From Thiorhodovibrio winogradskyi (GTDB lineage Bacteria > Pseudomonadota > Gammaproteobacteria > Chromatiales > Chromatiaceae), in contig NZ_CP121472.1 in assembly GCF_036208045.1 (NCBI RefSeq), positions 5,281,531-5,345,530 of the forward strand: a stretch of DNA of 64,000 nucleotides. Reading direction: 5' to 3'. Shown piece by piece: positions 19,362 through 28,505 of the stretch. Under the pieces are notes generated by a model that was not told the origin of the DNA, did no database searches, and worked only from the letters and a program-made list of their open reading frames with translations. Within the stretch, counting starts at the first letter, position 1; each line of letters opens with the position of its first letter. The position numbers and the translations under genes are program-made.

Positions 19362-19463
19362 CCTGATTTCCTAGCAAGAAGTCCAAGCAAGATTTTCAAG
19401 ACATCGCCCACCACCAGGCGAATCAATTTACCTTAACCTTTATCCAGCCTTCCGGAGACACCC

Positions 19464-19718
19464 ATGCTGACTGACGGCTCCATCGAAATCCGCGACGAAG
19501 AACGCACCCCCTGCGAAGTTTGGACCCGAGTGATGGGCTACCATCGTCCGGTTTCGGCCTTCAATGCCGGCAAGCAAGCGGAGCATCGCGACCGGCTGAT
19601 GTTCAGCGAACAGCCCCTCGGTCAGGCTCAAGGTCACACGCACCGCCGCGACGAATGCACGGCTCCACGCGCATCTGAGCGTTCAGTCAAGCAAATTCGC
19701 CAACTTCAGGCTGCCTAA
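19464..19718 (+). CDS. separate glycyl-radical domain of NrdD
   Basis: 84 aa. Residues 12-48 read EERTPCEVWTRVMGYHRP then VSAFNAGKQAEHRDRLMFSE, the C-terminal glycyl-radical segment of class III ribonucleotide reductase; the radical Gly is residue 25 (RVMGY). It has its own ATG with a GGAG ribosome binding site 8-9 bases upstream. It lies 102 bp after the nrdD stop and in the same frame, with two intervening in-frame stops (TAG at 19359, TAA at 19434). The last ~35 residues match no motif I know. The likely role is to complement NrdD in trans, as GrcA does for pyruvate formate-lyase; a disrupted nrdD is the alternative. Confidence 0.85.
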   Translation: MLTDGSIEIRDEERTPCEVWTRVMGYHRPVSAFNAGKQAEHRDRLMFSEQPLGQAQGHTHRRDECTAPRASERSVKQIRQLQAA

Positions 19719-19808
19719 GGTTCTGCCTGCACACTGCGGTCGTTTCTATACGCACCCCAGTTTATTGCCCCATTCACCAGTGGGTTTACCGCTGCACCCG
19801 GAGCCGCC

Positions 19809-20597
19809 ATGAGCCTCGCTGTTCAAGCCGCTGACACCACCCCGGCATTTGCACCGAGCCCGGTACTGCGGCCGCTGGTTGAGCCCGAGGGCATGGCTTC
19901 TCATTTGGCAGTCGCTCCGCTCCTGCGCCTTGGTGGTCTAACCCCCATGACCACCAGCGATTATCCTGGCGAACTCGCAGCCGCCCTCTTTTGCCAGGGC
20001 TGCCCTTGGCGCTGCCCTTACTGCCACAACGCCCATCTGCTGAACGCCACGGACGAGCCGGCGCTTGACTGGTCCGAGGCGCGGGAGTTCCTTGTCCGGC
20101 GTCGCGGCCTGCTTGATGCGGTCGTTTTCAGCGGCGGCGAGCCCACCGCCCAGTCCACCCTGCCCACCGCCATCGCCGAGGTACGCGAGCTCGGCTTCAA
20201 GATCGGGCTGCACACCGGCGGACCTTACCCGCAACGCTTGGCCCAAGTGCTCCCCCTGGTCGATTGGGTGGGGCTGGACATCAAGGCGCTTCCCGCCGAT
20301 TACCCACTCGTCACAGGTGTACCTGGTTCGGGGGAGAAAGCCTGGGAAAGCCTCGCCCTGGCACTGGCGTCCGGCGTCGCACTGGAAGTCCGCACTACCC
20401 CCATGCCAGGGCTCGACTCCCCCGCCTATCTTGAGCGGCTGATGGAAGCACTCTCTGCTGCCGGCGTCTCACGTTATGCCCTGCAACAATGCCTCTCGCA
20501 TTCCCTGCTCGATGCCAAGCTGCAGGCACGCCTGCCCGCGCATCTTGCCGTCCCGGAGGCAGTGCCTTTTCCGCGATTTGAGTTACGCTCGGCCTAA
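19809..20597 (+). CDS. nrdG: NrdG, class III RNR activase (radical SAM)
   Basis: 262 aa. The radical SAM cluster motif CPWRCPYC (CxxxCxxC) lies in FCQGCPWRCPYCHN, followed by VVFSGGEPTAQ and IGLHTGGPYP. It generates the glycyl radical on NrdD using S-adenosylmethionine. The first ~45 residues are variable; ATGs at codons 29 and 47 are alternatives, but 19809 has a GGAG site upstream. Position directly after nrdD and the glycyl-radical gene supports one transcription unit under NrdR. Confidence 0.92.
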   Translation: MSLAVQAADTTPAFAPSPVLRPLVEPEGMASHLAVAPLLRLGGLTPMTTSDYPGELAAALFCQGCPWRCPYCHNAHLLNATDEPALDWSEAREFLVRRRGLLDAVVFSGGEPTAQSTLPTAIAEVRELGFKIGLHTGGPYPQRLAQVLPLVDWVGLDIKALPADYPLVTGVPGSGEKAWESLALALASGVALEVRTTPMPGLDSPAYLERLMEALSAAGVSRYALQQCLSHSLLDAKLQARLPAHLAVPEAVPFPRFELRSA

Positions 20598-20846
20598 AGC
20601 CCGCTCGGTATTCATTTCGCTGGCCATTGTTGTCCTACCCTTGCTCGGTTGAACAACCCAGCCCCGGCCCCGCATTTGCCTGAACAGCGCCAAGTTCCTG
20701 ACCAGCGGACTTGCGATCACCCACCATGGCGCTTGCCAGCGACTTTCTAACGGCTATGCTTGGAACAGCCTGCTCGATCCTCGAGCGGCTGCTCGCGCCA
20801 TCCACCTGGCAGCCACCTGCCTTCCATCTATTTGGAGATCCCGCCT

Positions 20847-21839
20847 ATGGCCGTTACCGCCTTCATTCTTGGGTTGCTCGTCTACATGGGGTTCCGTGTT
20901 TTTGCCGGGGCACTCTATACCGTCAAGCCTAACGAACGCGCGGTTTTGACATCCTTTGGCCGTGCTCAACGCATCGGCGACAGCCTGGTCACCGATGACA
21001 GCCTGAACGACGAAGAACGCCAGCGCTATCAATTTCCCGTGCTGCGCACCATCGGCCCCGGTGGCCCCTACTTCAAATGGCCCTGGCAGGAGGTGCACAA
21101 AGTCGATGTGGCCACTCAAGCCTTGGATGTGACCTGGGATCCCACCAAGCGCCAGTCCACCATCGAAGCGGTCACCAAGGACAACCTAACCACGGGCGTG
21201 AATGGGCAAATTCGCTTCCGCGCTTCCGAGAACAATCTCTATGCCTATTTGTTTGGCATCGACAGCCCCCTTGAGCATGTCATGGGCTATTTCGTCTCGG
21301 TGCTGCGTGAGCGCATCGCCAATTTTGTCGACCCCAAGGGTCAAAGCCTGGTCGGCGATGGAGAAATGCAAGGCGAGGAGGGTAGCGGTCCGGCGGTGGA
21401 CCTATCCGAAGGGGTCTCCATTAACGATTTGCGCAAAAATCTGCCCCTGCTGAACGACTACATGGAACAACAATGTCGCTCCACCGGCACCCGCTATGGC
21501 ATTGAGCTTGATGCCGCCCTGATCACCCAGATCGATCCGCCGACGGAAGTTGATCGCGCCCTCTCGGCCATTAACTCCACTCGCAACCAGGTGGCGGCGG
21601 ATATCAGCACCGCGCGCGCCGATGCCGAACAACAAATCACCATGAGCAAGCGTGCGGTGGAAATCGCCAGCAACAACGCCCAGGCCGAGGTGGCACCGCT
21701 GCGCGAGCTTGGCGAAACCCTGATCAACATCAAATCCGCCGGTGGCCCCGAGTCGCTGCGCGCCTATCTGCGTAACATGCGCATTCCGTTGCTGAAACAG
21801 GCACGGCGCATTGTGCAAGTCACCGCTCCGAATCGCTGA
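20847..21839 (+). CDS. SPFH/band 7 membrane protein (first of a pair)
   Basis: 330 aa from the ATG at 20847 (GGAG upstream). An N-terminal membrane helix (AFILGLLVYMGFRVFAGAL) is followed by an SPFH domain beginning TVKPNERAVLTSFGRAQRIG and a helical region (TRNQVAADISTARADAEQQ) as in stomatin/HflK-type proteins. SPFH proteins form large membrane rings that scaffold proteases or other complexes. A 14-bp gap separates it from a second SPFH gene, an HflK-HflC-like arrangement, but neither sequence matches hflK/hflC closely and no hflX or ftsH lies near. Partner and function are unknown. Confidence 0.8.
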   Translation: MAVTAFILGLLVYMGFRVFAGALYTVKPNERAVLTSFGRAQRIGDSLVTDDSLNDEERQRYQFPVLRTIGPGGPYFKWPWQEVHKVDVATQALDVTWDPTKRQSTIEAVTKDNLTTGVNGQIRFRASENNLYAYLFGIDSPLEHVMGYFVSVLRERIANFVDPKGQSLVGDGEMQGEEGSGPAVDLSEGVSINDLRKNLPLLNDYMEQQCRSTGTRYGIELDAALITQIDPPTEVDRALSAINSTRNQVAADISTARADAEQQITMSKRAVEIASNNAQAEVAPLRELGETLINIKSAGGPESLRAYLRNMRIPLLKQARRIVQVTAPNR

Positions 21840-21853
21840 AGGAGGATACTGTC

Positions 21854-22789
21854 ATGTTCATCGATCAAGGTTTCGGCGCGGCCATCGCGTTTTTCTTCGG
21901 CCTGGCCTTTATTCCACTAGTGCTCGGTCTGTCCCGCTCCCTGGGACTTTATGCCGTGGTGCGGGAGCGCGAGGCGCAGGTCTTCACCCTGTTCGGCAAG
22001 GTCATCGGCACCCTGGACGATGCCGGGCTGCGGTTTCCTGTCAGCCACTTTGGACTCAAGGCCCTGTTGCTACCCTTCTTTGGCAAGCGCTATCTGGTCA
22101 GCACCGCGCTCAAGCAATTTTACCTGCGCGATCAGATGGTGAACTCCGAGGAAGGCACCCCCATGGGTGTCGGCATCTGGTACGAGATGCAGGTTAGCAA
22201 TCCGGTGTCCTATCTCTTCGTCAACGCCAACCCAGAGGGTTCGCTGCAGGCCAATGTGGCCAGCTCGACCATCTCGACCCTGTCCAATCTGGAAATGGAC
22301 AAAATGCTCGAGGATCGCCACCAGCTCAGTCGCAAGGTGCGCGCGACCGTTTCCCCGCTGTCGGAGAAATGGGGCTATAAGCTCGGCTCGGTCTATATCC
22401 GCAAGGTCGCCTTCACCGACCGGCAAATGGTGGACAATATCACGGAGAAAGTCGTCAAGCGGCTGGTGCAGGTCACCAGCGCCATGAAACAAGACGGCGA
22501 GAACCGCGTCGGTCTGATCAAGAGCCAGACGGCCTATAAGGTGTCGCAGAAAATGGCGGAAGCCGCCGCCACCCGCCCGGCCGTGGTCGGCGCGGCGCTG
22601 AACGACCTACGCCAAAAAGATCCGGAGGTGCTGGCCGCCGTGCTGGATGTGATGGAAATCGACCAGCTGATCGCCTCGCGCGCCGAGGTCGACGTGCTGC
22701 CAGCCGATGCCCAGATGCTAGTCGAGCTCGGTAGTAGCTCCGGCGGCCGACCAGTGCCGATGGCGCTCGATAGCGACGCGTTTTCTTGA
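21854..22789 (+). CDS. SPFH/band 7 membrane protein (second of a pair)
   Basis: 311 aa. A hydrophobic N-terminus (AIAFFFGLAFIPLVLGLSRS) precedes a band 7 domain starting LYAVVREREAQVFTLFGKVI; the helical part contains KVVKRLVQVTSAMKQDGENR. A strong ribosome binding site (GGAGGA) lies upstream. It is probably the partner subunit of the upstream SPFH protein, the two forming a hetero-oligomer. A strong hairpin at 22797-22817 follows the stop codon. Confidence 0.8.
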   Translation: MFIDQGFGAAIAFFFGLAFIPLVLGLSRSLGLYAVVREREAQVFTLFGKVIGTLDDAGLRFPVSHFGLKALLLPFFGKRYLVSTALKQFYLRDQMVNSEEGTPMGVGIWYEMQVSNPVSYLFVNANPEGSLQANVASSTISTLSNLEMDKMLEDRHQLSRKVRATVSPLSEKWGYKLGSVYIRKVAFTDRQMVDNITEKVVKRLVQVTSAMKQDGENRVGLIKSQTAYKVSQKMAEAAATRPAVVGAALNDLRQKDPEVLAAVLDVMEIDQLIASRAEVDVLPADAQMLVELGSSSGGRPVPMALDSDAFS

Positions 22790-22796
22790 GATCGTT

Positions 22797-22817
22797 GGCG
22801 CCCCAGCTCGGGGCGCC
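22797..22817 (+). terminator. GC-rich hairpin after the SPFH pair
   Basis: GGCGCCCC (22797-22804), loop AGCTC, GGGGCGCC (22810-22817). It starts 8 bases after the stop codon. No T-run follows, so termination would need Rho or be partial. Confidence 0.5.
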
Positions 22818-22975
22818 GCGACGCAACACTTAACTGTAAGATTAAGAAGTTATCGAAACAGACTGACTAATAAGCAAAATATTTTTCAGGATCACCTTGC
22901 TTTTTGGTCTTTTTTGATTAAGCTTGACAGCATTAGTCCGTTGTTTTGCCGCCACGCCCGCGAGCGGAGCATGCC

Positions 22976-23962
22976 ATGTACAAGCTTCTTCTCCCGTCGT
23001 CCATCGCGACCCCCACGAATGAAACCACGCCCATCGACCAATCCCAAGGCATGGGGACTAACCCGCATCTGTCACGACGCGCGTTCCTGGAACAGCTGAC
23101 GCTCGCCACCGGTGGTCTATTGCTCGGCGGCCTGCCAGAAGTGATCGCCGCCGCGCCAAACTCCCTGCAAGCGCAAGTATCCGCCCTGGTCAAGCGCATG
23201 CGTGCCGAGGGGCGTATCTCCTCGAATGAGCGCACCTCCTGGTCGATCTACGACTTTTCCAGCCGGCAAAAACTGGTCGCCATCAACGAGGACATTCCCC
23301 GTCAGGCCGCGAGCATGATCAAGCCCTTCGTGGCCCAGGCATTTTTCTACACCACGGAACGACGCGGTTCCGGGCTGCAATACACAAGCTCAGTGCGTGA
23401 CATCATGGAGAGGAGCATCCGGCACAGCAGTAATACCGCGACCAACGAGCTGATGCAAATGGTCAGCCGTGCCAATGGCAACCGAGGGCCGGGGGATGTC
23501 GAGGCCGTGCTGAAAAAGCACGCGCCAGGCGTCTTCCGCGAGACTAGCATCGTGGAATACATCCCTGCCGGCGGGCGCACCTATCGCAACCTGGCCTCCG
23601 CGCACGATTACAGCCGCTTCCTGTTCGCGCTCTGGCATAGTCGCCTGCCGCAAGCCCAAGAGCTCCGCGAGATCATGGGCCTGCCGAATCATGATCGCAT
23701 CACCCGTCGCGTCAGCAGCATCCCCGCCAATGTACGCGTATACGACAAAACCGGTTCCACCGCGCGTCTGTGCGGAAATATGGGCATTATCGAGTGTCAG
23801 GATAGTCGTGGACGCCCACGGCCCTATACTTTCATTGGCATCATCGAGCGCGACAACCGCACCGAGTCCTACACTAGCTGGATCACGGCGCGCAGCAACG
23901 CCATGAGATCCGTCTCCAATCTGGTGTACCTCTACATGAAAAACCGTCATCAGTTGGTCTGA
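22976..23962 (+). CDS. secreted serine hydrolase of the class A beta-lactamase/D-alanyl peptidase fold
   Basis: 328 aa. A twin-arginine-like N-region (SRRAFLEQLTLATGGLLLGG) about 35 residues in suggests Tat export, although the leader before it is long. Penicillin-recognition motifs are SMIK (SxxK), SSN (SxN, in HSSNTATNE) and KTG (DKTGST). This fits the beta-lactamase 2 family, whose members range from lactamases to cell wall or unrelated peptidases. No Glu166-type omega loop could be placed with confidence, so I do not call it a resistance gene. It is monocistronic, with an AT-rich upstream region. Confidence 0.75.
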   Translation: MYKLLLPSSIATPTNETTPIDQSQGMGTNPHLSRRAFLEQLTLATGGLLLGGLPEVIAAAPNSLQAQVSALVKRMRAEGRISSNERTSWSIYDFSSRQKLVAINEDIPRQAASMIKPFVAQAFFYTTERRGSGLQYTSSVRDIMERSIRHSSNTATNELMQMVSRANGNRGPGDVEAVLKKHAPGVFRETSIVEYIPAGGRTYRNLASAHDYSRFLFALWHSRLPQAQELREIMGLPNHDRITRRVSSIPANVRVYDKTGSTARLCGNMGIIECQDSRGRPRPYTFIGIIERDNRTESYTSWITARSNAMRSVSNLVYLYMKNRHQLV

Positions 23963-24416
23963 GCGGATTTTCAGTCATCGCCCAAAGGGTCAAGCGGGTT
24001 CGCACAACTTTACTACCCGGCGGCGCGCTCGCCCTGCGAAATCGGGCCCCCCTCCGTCGGGCATGATGGGTTTTGTCGCGCCCCGCAGCCAGTCCTTGGC
24101 AAGCGCGCACGAATCCATTAGCATCTGTCATTGACAATTCATAATCACGAAGCCGGACAAACGGCTCAAACGGGTGATCGACCACCATCGCCTTGAGGCT
24201 CTTGATTGTTTGGATGCGTTTTGATCGACGCGATGCTCAGCACTAGCACCGCGGACATGTGACGCCTGCCTAACTGACGCGCTTTTTCGGCCATCCCGCG
24301 CCACCAGAGTTGGGGCACGACATTCGGGATCGCCAATCGCGCGCCAGGACAAGAACCGGTTTCCTTTAACCAAATGTAAGCGCCTTCCACGACATCTGAT
24401 GTAAGCGAGGTTTCGC
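23963..24416. other. intergenic region
   Basis: 454 bp between the serine hydrolase and the tetraheme cytochrome gene. I see no gene, RNA or convincing promoter in it; short open frames here show no recognisable protein features. Confidence 0.5.
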
Positions 24417-24971
24417 ATGGCTGACGCCAAGGGCAAGTCCCGCCGTCTCATTCTCTTGATTGTCTTTATCTTCGTCGCTGGCATCGGCTTTGCCGGACTC
24501 TTCAACGCCAGCCTGAGCGCCACCAACGAGATGGAGTTCTGCGTCTCCTGCCATACGATGGAGACCAATTATCTGGAATATCAAGACAGCCTGCATTTCA
24601 AGAATCCCTCAGGCGTGCAGGCAACCTGCGCCGACTGCCACGTCCCCAAGGCCTTTCTTCCCAAGATCGCAACCAAGGTGATTGCCGCCAAGGATGTGTA
24701 CCATGAAATCATGGGCACCATTGATACGCCGGAAAAATTCGAGGAACATCGTTGGGCCATGGCCTCTCGGGTATGGAAGAAGATGGAACGCAGTGATTCG
24801 CGCGAATGCCGTACCTGTCATGAGTTCAAAAATATGGATTTATCCGAACAAGGCCGCTCGGCGCGCAGCCGTCATGCTCGTGCCGAGGACAAGGGTCAAA
24901 CCTGCATTGAGTGCCATCAAGGTGTGGTCCACGAGATGCCACGTGAGCCAAGGGTGAAAGACGATGGCTAA
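24417..24971 (+). CDS. NapC/NirT-type tetraheme cytochrome c
   Basis: 184 aa. One N-terminal transmembrane anchor ([19 protein letters not shown]) is followed by four heme c sites: CVSCH, CADCH, CRTCH and CIECH. The region [20 protein letters not shown] is typical of NapC/NirT proteins, which pass electrons from the quinol pool to periplasmic reductases or, in reverse, receive them. The gene overlaps the ankyrin gene by 8 bases and lies 1.3 kb upstream of fccAB, so a role in sulfide-derived electron flow is plausible but unproven. No nap or nir reductase genes are adjacent. Confidence 0.88.
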   Translation: MADAKGKSRRLILLIVFIFVAGIGFAGLFNASLSATNEMEFCVSCHTMETNYLEYQDSLHFKNPSGVQATCADCHVPKAFLPKIATKVIAAKDVYHEIMGTIDTPEKFEEHRWAMASRVWKKMERSDSRECRTCHEFKNMDLSEQGRSARSRHARAEDKGQTCIECHQGVVHEMPREPRVKDDG

Positions 24972-25959
24972 GCCCCGACCTGATGCTTTATCCCAAAATC
25001 CATCTCGACTGGCCACTCTCGGCGGCGGCGCCCTGGCCGCCCTGCTGCTGCTCGCGACCACGGCAGGGACGAGCGGCGCCACGGAAACAGACCTTGATCG
25101 CGAGCTGCGCCTCTCGGCCATGATCGGCGACACCGAGACCATCGCCGCTCTCATTGACCAGGGGGCCGATGTGAATGCCGCCAATCAATTCGGCAAGTCC
25201 GCACTCATGATGGCCGTCGAAAGCGACAGCATGGACACTGTTGCTCTCCTGATCAGCCGTGGTGCTGATATCAATGAGCGCACGGTCGCTGGGTGCACCG
25301 CGCTCACCTTTGCCGCCGAGAATGGCCACATCGGCATTTCGGCGTTGCTGATCGAGCGCGGCGCCCATATTCACGACCGCACCCGCGCTGGCTGGGATGC
25401 ACTCATGATCGCAAGCCGTCACGGCATTGCCGAGATGGTGCGACAACTGCTTTTCCGCGGCGCTGATCCGCGCGCAACTGACAGGGACGGACGCACCGCC
25501 TTGATGAACGCCGTTGCTGCCGGTCACCTGGCGACCGCGCAACTCCTGTTGCAGGCCGGCGCGGACATCCAGAGCCGCGACAAGGAAGGGGACACGCCGC
25601 TGATCATGGCCGCTGACAATGGCCACGAAGCCGTCCTGGACTTGCTACTCATGGCCGGCGCCGATGTCAACGCCCGTGACGAGCTTGGCATGACAGCGCT
25701 GTCCTGGGCTGTCACCGACGGCTTCGAGCCCATCGCACGCCGGCTGCTAGCGGCCGGGGCCAATCCCAACGTCGCCGACATCGATGGCGTGACGCCGCTG
25801 ATGGTGGCCGCTAAGGAGGGCGACACCAGCTTGGTCCGCCTCCTGCTTGAGCATGGAGCCGATCCCCAAGCCAGGGATGCCGAGGGGCACACGGCGCTTG
25901 AGTTGGCCAGTGACGGCGAGCATGATGACGTCGCTCGGGTACTGAACACAACGCCTTAG
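24964..25959 (+). CDS. secreted ankyrin-repeat protein
   Basis: 331 aa. A signal peptide (hydrophobic [21 protein letters not shown], cleavage near SGA-TE) is followed by about nine 33-residue ankyrin repeats, each with G-x-TALMxAA and a GADxNxRD-like turn, filling the whole protein. It should act in the periplasm as a protein-binding scaffold. The 8-base overlap with the tetraheme cytochrome gene suggests that the cytochrome is its partner. No enzymatic domain is visible. Confidence 0.85.
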   Translation: MAKPRPDALSQNPSRLATLGGGALAALLLLATTAGTSGATETDLDRELRLSAMIGDTETIAALIDQGADVNAANQFGKSALMMAVESDSMDTVALLISRGADINERTVAGCTALTFAAENGHIGISALLIERGAHIHDRTRAGWDALMIASRHGIAEMVRQLLFRGADPRATDRDGRTALMNAVAAGHLATAQLLLQAGADIQSRDKEGDTPLIMAADNGHEAVLDLLLMAGADVNARDELGMTALSWAVTDGFEPIARRLLAAGANPNVADIDGVTPLMVAAKEGDTSLVRLLLEHGADPQARDAEGHTALELASDGEHDDVARVLNTTP

Positions 25960-26312
25960 ACCATGAACTCACTAGGTTTTTATATCACCAGGTTGTGATC
26001 TTAGGCGCAGTTTTGCCCTGCATCATGATTCGCCCTAGGCACAGCGGTTCGCCTCCGCGGGTTGACCAGAGAGACGCTACCCCGGAGCTTGGTTTACGCC
26101 AATTACCTTGCTTATTAAAAGGAAAAGCTATATTGCCAGCAAATTCCAGGCTCCGGGTGACCTATTTTTTACATTTTGGCTTGCAGCCTGATACCCCTGG
26201 GGCGCAGTCTCGGGCCCGTCACACTCAGCACCAGGGAGCAAGGTCTCCCCCAAACCCAGGTCGGTCGTATCGACCTATCACGAAAAATAGTCCGGAAATA
26301 GGAGGAGGAATC
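25960..26312 (+). promoter_or_regulatory. fccA upstream region with a dyad
   Basis: 353 bp leader between the ankyrin gene and fccA. It contains the dyad ATCAC-N6-GTGAT at 25984-25999, a possible regulator site, and an AT-rich stretch around 26101-26175. A very strong ribosome binding site (AGGAGGAGG) lies just before the fccA ATG. No promoter hexamers were assigned with confidence. Confidence 0.35.
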
Positions 26313-26933
26313 ATGACCCAGCAACCCCCAACCCGCGCCCTGATCGGCGTTGCCTTGGCTCTCGGTCTCGGCTCGGGCACTGCTGCCCTGGCCGAGGACG
26401 CCGCCGAGACCGCCAGCGGCACCATGCTCGCCGACACCTGCGCCGGTTGCCATGGCACCCATGGCAACAGTCAGGGCCCCGCCACCCCCAGCATCGCCGC
26501 CATGGACCCCATCGTCTTTGTCGAGACCATGCAGTATTTCCGCGATGATGAAACCTACTCGACCGTCATGGGACGCATCGCGCGCGGCTACAATGACGAA
26601 GAACTCGAGAAAATGGCCGAGTATTTCCACCAGCAGGAATTCGTGCCCGCCAAGCAAGACTTCAATCAAGACTTGGTCGAACTCGGCGCCGATCTGCACG
26701 AGCGCTACTGTGAGAAGTGCCACATTGAAGGCGGCAAGGCGGTTCCCGAGGAAGAGGACTATTACATCCTCGCCGGTCAGTGGACGCCTTACCTCAAATA
26801 CGCCATGACCGACTTCGACGAGGAACGTCGCGAGATCCCCAAGAAAATGAAAAGCAAGCTTGAGGAGATGCTCGAAACCAATGGCGATGACAGCCTGGCC
26901 GCTCTTTGGGCCTACTATGCCAGCCAACAATAA
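26313..26933 (+). CDS. fccA: FccA, diheme cytochrome subunit of flavocytochrome c sulfide dehydrogenase
   Basis: 206 aa. A signal peptide precedes the mature diheme protein with heme sites CAGCH and CEKCH. The sequence around both hemes ([31 protein letters not shown]) and [14 protein letters not shown] resembles the Allochromatium vinosum subunit closely. In the periplasm it takes electrons from the FAD subunit during sulfide oxidation and passes them to a soluble cytochrome. The start at 26313 has an AGGAGGAGG site; fccB follows after 21 bp. Confidence 0.96.
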   Translation: MTQQPPTRALIGVALALGLGSGTAALAEDAAETASGTMLADTCAGCHGTHGNSQGPATPSIAAMDPIVFVETMQYFRDDETYSTVMGRIARGYNDEELEKMAEYFHQQEFVPAKQDFNQDLVELGADLHERYCEKCHIEGGKAVPEEEDYYILAGQWTPYLKYAMTDFDEERREIPKKMKSKLEEMLETNGDDSLAALWAYYASQQ

Positions 26934-26954
26934 GGATTTCGGAGGAGTATTCAG

Positions 26955-28259
26955 ATGACGATGAACCGACGCGACTTTGTCACAACCACCGGAGCCCTGG
27001 CGGCTGCCAGCACCTTTGCCGGTACTCTGGTCTTCCCCCAGATCGCCCGCGCCGAGACCAAAAAGGTGGTCGTGGTCGGTGGTGGCACTGGCGGCGCCAC
27101 CGCGGCCAAATACCTAAAGCTCGGCGACCCGAGCATTGATGTCACCCTAATCGAGCCGAACAAAACCTACTTCACCTGCTACATGAGCAACGAGGTTTTG
27201 GGAGGCGAGCGCGACCTCGACAGCATCAAGCAGGGTTACGAGGGACTCAAGGGCCACGGCGTAACCGTGGTGCATGACACCGCCACTGGCATCGACGCCG
27301 ACAAGAAACTGGTCACGACCGCCGGCGGCGATGAATTCCCCTACGACCGCTGCATTGTAGCGCCTGGCGTGTCCATGCTCTACGAGAAGATCGAGGGCTA
27401 CAGCGACGAGGTCGCGAAGAAAATCCCCCATGCCTGGAAAGCCGGCGAGCAGACCAAAATCCTGCGTGACCAGCTCCAGGCCATGGACGACGGCGGCACC
27501 GTGCTCATCTCCGCCCCGGCCGATCCCTTCCGCTGCCCGCCCGGGCCTTATGAGCGTGCCAGCCAGATCGCCATGTATCTGCAAAACGCCAAGCCCAAGT
27601 CCAAGGTCATGATCCTTGACTCCAAGCAAGCGTTCTCCAAGCAGGGCCTGTTCACCCAGGGCTGGGAGCGCCTGTATGGCTTTGGCACCGAGAACGCGTT
27701 GATCGAATGGCAGCCTGGCCCGGAATCCGCCGTGGTTGGCGTCAAGGCTGATGAGATGACAGTCGAGACCAGCTTTGGCGATGAGGTCAAAGCGGATGTC
27801 ATCAACCTGATTCCGCCGCAGCAGGCCGGAAAGATCGCCCAGGATGCCGGACTAGCCAACGACAGCGGCTGGTGCCCGGTGGATAAAAAAACCTTTGAAT
27901 CCAGCATTCATAAAGGCATTCATGTCATCGGCGACGCCGCCATTGCAACCGCCATGCCCAAGTCCGGCTACTCAGCCAACAGCCAGGCCAAGGTCACGGC
28001 CGCCGCCATCATTGCCATGCTCAATGACGAGGAACCCGGCATTCCTGCCTATGTAAACACCTGCTATTCCATCGTCGGCAAGGACTATGGCATCTCGGTT
28101 GCCGCCGTCTATCGTCTAAGCGAGGATGGTGCCACCATCGCCAGTGTTGAGGGCTCTGGCGGCCTGACTCCCATGGATGCACCCGATTGGGCACTGGCGC
28201 GAGAAGTCCAGTACGCCCATAGCTGGTATAACAACATCGTTCACGACATCTTCAGCTGA
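26955..28259 (+). CDS. fccB: FccB, FAD subunit of flavocytochrome c sulfide dehydrogenase
   Basis: 434 aa. A Tat signal ([16 protein letters not shown]) directs folded export. The Rossmann motif [18 protein letters not shown] binds FAD; Cys75 in [13 protein letters not shown] is the expected covalent 8-alpha-cysteinyl FAD site, and Cys194 (FRCPPGPYE) and Cys370 (NTCYS) are the redox-active cysteine pair of the family. It oxidises sulfide to sulfur or polysulfide. All key cysteines are intact. It forms an operon with fccA and ends before a strong hairpin. Confidence 0.97.
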   Translation: MTMNRRDFVTTTGALAAASTFAGTLVFPQIARAETKKVVVVGGGTGGATAAKYLKLGDPSIDVTLIEPNKTYFTCYMSNEVLGGERDLDSIKQGYEGLKGHGVTVVHDTATGIDADKKLVTTAGGDEFPYDRCIVAPGVSMLYEKIEGYSDEVAKKIPHAWKAGEQTKILRDQLQAMDDGGTVLISAPADPFRCPPGPYERASQIAMYLQNAKPKSKVMILDSKQAFSKQGLFTQGWERLYGFGTENALIEWQPGPESAVVGVKADEMTVETSFGDEVKADVINLIPPQQAGKIAQDAGLANDSGWCPVDKKTFESSIHKGIHVIGDAAIATAMPKSGYSANSQAKVTAAAIIAMLNDEEPGIPAYVNTCYSIVGKDYGISVAAVYRLSEDGATIASVEGSGGLTPMDAPDWALAREVQYAHSWYNNIVHDIFS

Positions 28260-28279
28260 GCGGATAAGACGTCCGCAGC

Positions 28280-28305
28280 CCGGCGCGGCACACCCGCCGC
28301 GCCGG
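28280..28305 (+). terminator. hairpin after fccAB
   Basis: CCGGCGCGGC (28280-28289), loop ACACCC, GCCGCGCCGG (28296-28305), a perfect 10-bp stem 20 bases after the fccB stop. Only a weak pyrimidine-rich stretch follows, so it is a probable but not canonical terminator. Confidence 0.6.
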
Positions 28306-28505
28306 ATTCCCTCCTTCAGGCGGCTTCCCCCGCCCGTTAAGACCAAGCTCGCAAACAAGCCCGCGCCCTTTACCGGAAGCGATCTCAGCGGTGCCCGCAG
28401 CCGTAAAATCCTGTTAATCATTCACCTGTATCTTGCCCAGTTTTGGCGTTGCGAACAGAACCCCAGGGTTACGGACCTGACGCCGTGCTTGGATGACAAA
28501 TCTCC

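Noticed and set aside
22921-22952. TTGACA at 22924-22929 as a promoter for the serine hydrolase
   Set aside because: No -10 hexamer lies at a usable distance downstream.
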